A stretch of DNA of 64,000 nucleotides. Source: JBQLZQ01 sp052168355 (GTDB lineage: Bacteria; Pseudomonadota; Alphaproteobacteria; DSM-16000; Inquilinaceae). The stretch covers positions 29,533-93,532 of the forward strand of contig JBQLZQ010000030.1 in assembly GCA_052168355.1 (NCBI GenBank). The letters are read 5' to 3'. Position 1 is the stretch's first letter. Every line of letters starts with the position of its first letter. The translations under genes were made by a program, and so were the position numbers. Below are positions 60,453 through 64,000 of the stretch, one piece after another. Below the pieces are notes generated by a model. That model worked only from the letters and a program-made list of their open reading frames with translations. It ran no database searches and was not told the DNA's origin.

Positions 60453-61430
60453 CTATCCGCCGAACAAGTCGGCGAAGGCCCGCTTGTTGTCCTCCACCTC
60501 GTCCAGCATCCGCGCCGGATCGGCTTCCATCACCGTCAGGGAAGCGGGCTGGGGATAGGCCGGAGGCGGGGCGACGGTGTCGAGCAGCGGGATGTATCCC
60601 TGCTCCACGGCCTGGCGCTGCGCGTCTTCGGAAAGCTGAAAATCGATGAACGCCTTGGCCGCATCGACATTGTCGGATGTGGCCAGGATGGCGACCGGCT
60701 GGGTGATGGCGCTGACGCCGTCTTCCGGAAAGACGAAATCGACGGGGGATCCGTCGGCCTTGGCGTTCAGCGCCATGTAGTCGATGACGATGCCGTAGGC
60801 TTTCTCGCCCGTCGCCACCGCCTCGAGCACCGACCCGTTGCCCCGCCCCGCGACGGCGCCGTTGTCGGCCAGTGCCTCGTAATAGTCCCAACCCAGGGCC
60901 GGCTGCGCCACGACGGTGCCGACATGGATCACCGCCGCGCCGGAATAGAGCGGGCTTGGCATGATCACCTGGTTGGCCGCCTTCTCGCTAACCAGATCGG
61001 TCCAGCTCGCCGGTGGCTCGGCGACCAGATCGGTGTTGTACATGATGCCGGTGGTGATCAGCTTGGTTCCGAAGAAGCGCATCTGCGGGTCGTAATAGGC
61101 GGGATCCATCCCCGTCACCGGCGCATCCTCATAGGCCAACAGGCGGTCCTGGTTGGCGAGGTTGGTCATGGCCACGGCGTCGGCGATCAGCAGGATGTCG
61201 GGCTGCGGATCGCCGGCGATGAATTCGGCTTCCAGCTTGTTCAGAACCTCCGTCGTTCCGGACCGGAACATCTCAACCTCGACGCCCGGGTTCTGCTCCT
61301 GGAACAGGGCGATCACCGCGTCCATCTGCTCGGTGGGTTGGGAGGTATAGATGACCAGCGGTTCCGCCGCCTGGGAAGATGCCGCGGCCATCAGCACGCC
61401 AACGGTCGCAACAGCTATGGATCGGATCAT
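60453..61430 (-). CDS. ABC substrate-binding protein, Fbp/AEP type
   Basis: A 325-residue periplasmic binding protein with a signal peptide (MIRSIAVATVGVLMAAASSQ, then AAEPLVIYTS). The start of the mature chain and the EVEMFRSGTTEVLNKLEAE block are typical of binding proteins for ferric iron or 2-aminoethylphosphonate. The Tyr pair that binds iron in FbpA is not obvious, so a phosphonate is more likely; with the phn operon next door, 2-aminoethylphosphonate is the main candidate (inference). It has a 181-base divergent region to the ZntB gene. Confidence 0.85.
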   Translation of the reverse strand: MIRSIAVATVGVLMAAASSQAAEPLVIYTSQPTEQMDAVIALFQEQNPGVEVEMFRSGTTEVLNKLEAEFIAGDPQPDILLIADAVAMTNLANQDRLLAYEDAPVTGMDPAYYDPQMRFFGTKLITTGIMYNTDLVAEPPASWTDLVSEKAANQVIMPSPLYSGAAVIHVGTVVAQPALGWDYYEALADNGAVAGRGNGSVLEAVATGEKAYGIVIDYMALNAKADGSPVDFVFPEDGVSAITQPVAILATSDNVDAAKAFIDFQLSEDAQRQAVEQGYIPLLDTVAPPPAYPQPASLTVMEADPARMLDEVEDNKRAFADLFGG

Positions 61431-61611
61431 GACTTTGTGCCTCGCTGTTGTGATGGCGGGGACAGGCACGCGCCCTGGCCCCGGAACGTCCGGTGCTATC
61501 ACAAGCATGTTTCAGTTTTTGGACCACCACGGGCCGGTCCCGCCGATCGCCATGATCGGTTTTGGCATAAATGCTAGTCTGGGCCGTCGCGATTCCCTCG
61601 GAGACCTTGCC

Positions 61612-62586
61612 GTGACCGAAGACGACGATCTGATCTGCGCCTATGTCTTGGACGGAGGGGGGTTCGGCCACCAAGTCGGCTGGCCGGAAATCCGCGCCTG
61701 GCGGCCCGATCAGGGTGTTCTCTGGGTGCATCTGGACCGGGCCGGCGCGGCCACGCGGGACTGGCTGATGACCGACAGCGGCATCGACCCCGTCATCGCC
61801 GGAGCCCTCATGGTCCGCGAGGTGCGGCCGCGCGTGGTCGAGGAAGCCGACGGCCTGCTGGTCATGCTCCGCGGGGTCAACCTCAACCCCGGCGCCGATC
61901 CGGAGGACATGGTCGGCATCCGCATGTGGCTGGAGCCGCAGCGGATCGTGACGGTGCGCCAGCGGCGCCTGATGGCCATCGCCGATATCCGCGAGGCCCT
62001 GGACAAAGGGCAGGGGCCGACCGGCCCCGGCGGTTTCCTGCATCAGATTTCCGATCGGATGATCGAGCGCATGGGGCCGGTCATCGGCGACCTCGACGAT
62101 ACGGTGGACCGGCTGGAGGTCGATGTTCTGACGGCGCACGGCGCGGCCCTGCGCACGGAATTGGCGGAGGTCCGGCGGCGGGCCATTGCCCTGCGCCGCT
62201 ACCTGGCGCCCCAGCGCGACGTGGTCTCCCGCCTGCATGCGGTGCAGGCGCCTTGGCTCAGCGATGGGCAACGGATGCAGTTGCGCGAAATCGCCGATCG
62301 CACCACTCGCTATGTCGAGGATCTCGATTCCGCGCGGGAACGGGCCGCCGTCACCCAGGACGAACTGAACAGCCGCATTTCCGACCAGATGAACCGGACG
62401 ATGTATCTGCTCAGCGTCGTCGCGGCGGTGCTGTTGCCGCCCAGCCTGCTGACCGGCCTTTTGGGCATCAATGTCGGCGGCCTGCCGGGGGTCGACAACC
62501 CATGGGCGTTTGGCCTGGTCGTCGCCCTGATCGTGGCCGTCGCCGTTGTCGAGGTGATCATACTGCGCCGGCTGCGCTGGATCTGA
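61612..62586 (+). CDS. zntB: CorA/ZntB-type divalent cation transporter
   Basis: A 324-residue CorA-superfamily protein: long cytoplasmic N-terminal alpha/beta domain, coiled helices (residues about 145-255) and two C-terminal membrane segments. The pore motif reads GINVGG instead of the classic GMN; it is followed by LPGVDN, the ZntB-type loop. The GTG at 61612 was chosen for its CGGAGAC site and because it gives the usual ZntB length (about 327). Zinc transport is most likely. It is unrelated to the phn locus as far as seen. Confidence 0.85.
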   Translation: MTEDDDLICAYVLDGGGFGHQVGWPEIRAWRPDQGVLWVHLDRAGAATRDWLMTDSGIDPVIAGALMVREVRPRVVEEADGLLVMLRGVNLNPGADPEDMVGIRMWLEPQRIVTVRQRRLMAIADIREALDKGQGPTGPGGFLHQISDRMIERMGPVIGDLDDTVDRLEVDVLTAHGAALRTELAEVRRRAIALRRYLAPQRDVVSRLHAVQAPWLSDGQRMQLREIADRTTRYVEDLDSARERAAVTQDELNSRISDQMNRTMYLLSVVAAVLLPPSLLTGLLGINVGGLPGVDNPWAFGLVVALIVAVAVVEVIILRRLRWI

Positions 62587-62600
62587 GGAGGGACGTCGCC

Positions 62601-63950
62601 ATGGATGCGCTACTCGATCCCGGCATCTTGATTGCCTATGCCCGTTTGGCCGAAACCTGGTTGCGGCGCGACGTGCTGGTGCTCGGCACCCTGATTCAAC
62701 TTGCGGTCATCCTGGCGGCTTATGTTGCGGCTCGGCTGCTGGCGCCGCGACTCAAGGCCCAACTGTCGAAGCTTGGCCGCCGCCGGGCGGACGATTCCCG
62801 CATTCATCGCGTCGCCAAGGCGGTGGCGCCGTTGACGCTGCCGCTGGTCTGGCTGGCCCTGCAATGGTTGTCCGTTCTGGTGGCGGATAGGGCCGCCTGG
62901 CCCAACCATCTGATCACCATCGCGGTCAGTTTGTTGACCGCCTGGGTGGTGATCCGCTTCACGACCAGCTTGGTCCGCGATCCGGCATGGGCCCGCTTTA
63001 TCGCCTTGACCGCCTGGTTCATCGCCGCCCTCAACATTGTCGGTCTGCTCGATGAGACCATCGCCATGCTCGACAGCGTGGCCCTGACCATCGGCGGTCT
63101 GCGGCTCTCGATCCTCACCGTGGTCAAGGGGATGCTGGCCCTGGCCCTGCTGCTGTGGGTGGCCACCACCTCGTCCCACATCTTCGAACGCCGCATCAGC
63201 AGCCTGCCCAACCTGACGCCTTCGGTGCAGGTGCTGTTCAGCAAGCTGCTCAAGATCGTCCTGATCACCCTGGCCATCGTCATCGCGCTCAGCAGTGTGG
63301 GGATCGATCTCACGGCCTTCGCGGTGTTCAGCGGCGCGGTCGGCGTGGGCATCGGGTTCGGGCTGCAAAAGGTCGTGTCCAACCTGATCAGCGGCGTCAT
63401 CCTGCTGCTGGACCGGTCGATCAAGCCCGGTGACGTGATCAGCGTCGGCGAGACTTTCGGTTGGATCAATTCCCTGGGTGCCCGCTATGCCTCGGTGGTC
63501 ACCCGCGACGGCACCGAATGGCTGATCCCCAACGAGGATCTGATCACCCAGCAGGTGGTCAACTGGTCGTATTCGGACAAGAGAGTCAGGATCGGCGTGC
63601 CGGTCGGCGTATCCTACAATACCGACGTGCCCAAGGCCATGGCGCTTTGCCTCGAGGCGGCGGCGGAAACGCCGAGGGTCCTCGACAATCCTCGATCCGT
63701 GTGCCTGTTGACCGGCTTTGGCGACAGTTCGGTCGACCTGGAACTGCGCTTCTGGATCGAAGACCCGCAGGGTGGCGTATCCAACGTCAAGAGCCAGGTG
63801 CTGCTGCGGGTCTGGGAGAAATTCCATGCCGCGGACGTCGAAATCCCCTTCCCGCAGCGCGACCTCAACCTCAAGCGATCGGCGGCCCTGGATCGGCTTC
63901 TGGAAGCCATGGAGCGAAACGCGCCTTCCTCCGATCGACCCGTCTCTTAG
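62601..63950 (+). CDS. MscS-family mechanosensitive ion channel
   Basis: A 449-residue membrane protein: about six N-terminal hydrophobic segments followed by the MscS pore helix and beta domain (residues about 240-350). The conserved block FGLQKVVSNLISGVILLLDR, then IKPGDVI and RDGTEWLIPNEDLI, is clear. Larger than E. coli MscS (286), it belongs to the extended homologues (YbdG/YnaI-like). It gates ions under low-osmolarity stress. GAGGAGGG precedes the ATG, 14 bases after the zntB-like stop. Confidence 0.92.
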   Translation: MDALLDPGILIAYARLAETWLRRDVLVLGTLIQLAVILAAYVAARLLAPRLKAQLSKLGRRRADDSRIHRVAKAVAPLTLPLVWLALQWLSVLVADRAAWPNHLITIAVSLLTAWVVIRFTTSLVRDPAWARFIALTAWFIAALNIVGLLDETIAMLDSVALTIGGLRLSILTVVKGMLALALLLWVATTSSHIFERRISSLPNLTPSVQVLFSKLLKIVLITLAIVIALSSVGIDLTAFAVFSGAVGVGIGFGLQKVVSNLISGVILLLDRSIKPGDVISVGETFGWINSLGARYASVVTRDGTEWLIPNEDLITQQVVNWSYSDKRVRIGVPVGVSYNTDVPKAMALCLEAAAETPRVLDNPRSVCLLTGFGDSSVDLELRFWIEDPQGGVSNVKSQVLLRVWEKFHAADVEIPFPQRDLNLKRSAALDRLLEAMERNAPSSDRPVS

Positions 63951-63958
63951 AGCAGGAT

Positions 63959-63998
63959 CGCCTTGGGTGGAATCGCTTCGGCGATCCCGCCCAAGGCG
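63959..63998. terminator. Long perfect-looking palindrome at the window end
   Basis: An 18-base stem (63959-63976 with 63981-63998; one G-T pair and one mismatch) closes on a TTCG tetraloop. The tetraloop and position just after the MscS stop fit a terminator, but the length and the AGAGCAGGAT lead-in suggest a repetitive palindromic element that continues beyond the window. Confidence 0.75.
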
Positions 63999-64000
63999 TG

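Noticed and set aside
58258..60558. A 766-codon open frame opposite the fused permease gene
   Set aside because: It is low-complexity (Gln-, Gly-, Arg- and His-rich) and mirrors a clear ABC permease; such antisense frames are common in high-GC DNA. The same holds for the long antisense frames at 13320-15080 and 4277-5911.
1..64000. Mobile elements, CRISPR arrays, tRNA or rRNA genes
   Set aside because: No transposase, integrase, regularly spaced repeat or tRNA-like cloverleaf was recognised anywhere in the window.

Overview
The window is about 66% GC by eye, densely coding, full of ATGA/GTGA overlaps and GTG/TTG starts. It looks like the chromosome of a high-GC alphaproteobacterium, probably Rhodospirillales- or Rhizobiales-like. 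The basis is the family mix (DUF3126, DUF1127, several TRAP and ABC importers) and B6-degradation proteins closely resembling the recalled Mesorhizobium loti set. I saw no rRNA, tRNA, CRISPR array, prophage or insertion sequence. It reads as a row of catabolic and uptake cassettes, each with its own regulator and importer.

Layout. (1) 1-8956: end of an amidohydrolase gene; a LysR regulator divergent from a likely L-cysteate sulfo-lyase (cuyA-like), a DegT-type aminotransferase, an Asp/Glu-type racemase, a YeiH-type sulfite exporter (cuyZ-like) and a TRAP transporter (dctPQM): apparently a sulfonated amino acid (cysteate) module. (2) 8993-20506: a carbohydrate locus with two Gfo/Idh/MocA oxidoreductases, a CUT1 ABC importer, an ~834-residue protein of unknown function, a LacI regulator with a clear palindromic operator, and a CE15-like glucuronoyl esterase without a signal peptide. 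(3) 20565-27276: a GntR regulator, ADP-ribosylglycohydrolase-like protein and PfkB kinase (the yegW-yegU-yegV trio of E. coli), here joined to a spermidine/putrescine-type ABC importer.

(4) 27309-47079: vitamin B6 degradation. Pyridoxine 4-oxidase, a FadR-type regulator, 4-pyridoxate dehydrogenase, FHMPC dehydrogenase, 4-pyridoxolactonase, pyridoxamine-pyruvate aminotransferase and pyridoxal 4-dehydrogenase can all be assigned. They are mixed with a TRAP and a BMP-type ABC importer. The known later enzymes (HMPDC decarboxylase, MHPC oxygenase, AAMS hydrolase) are absent from the window. In their place, between the two dehydrogenases, lie a gentisate-dioxygenase-like cupin, an LVIVD beta-propeller protein, a RidA and a GST. 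This may be an undescribed lower branch and is the most interesting feature here.

(5) 47430-61430: carbon-phosphorus lyase locus: divergent phnF, phnGHIJKLM, a 2H-phosphoesterase-like DUF1045 protein, convergent phnN plus hexapeptide acyltransferase, a DUF1127 protein, a sugar-phosphate isomerase-like protein and an Fbp/aminoethylphosphonate-type ABC importer. (6) 61612-63998: ZntB-like transporter, MscS-type channel, and a strong terminator-like palindrome at the window edge.

Assignments rest on reading translated sequences and recalled family motifs. No database search was run; start codons were chosen from ribosome-binding sites, overlaps and family length.
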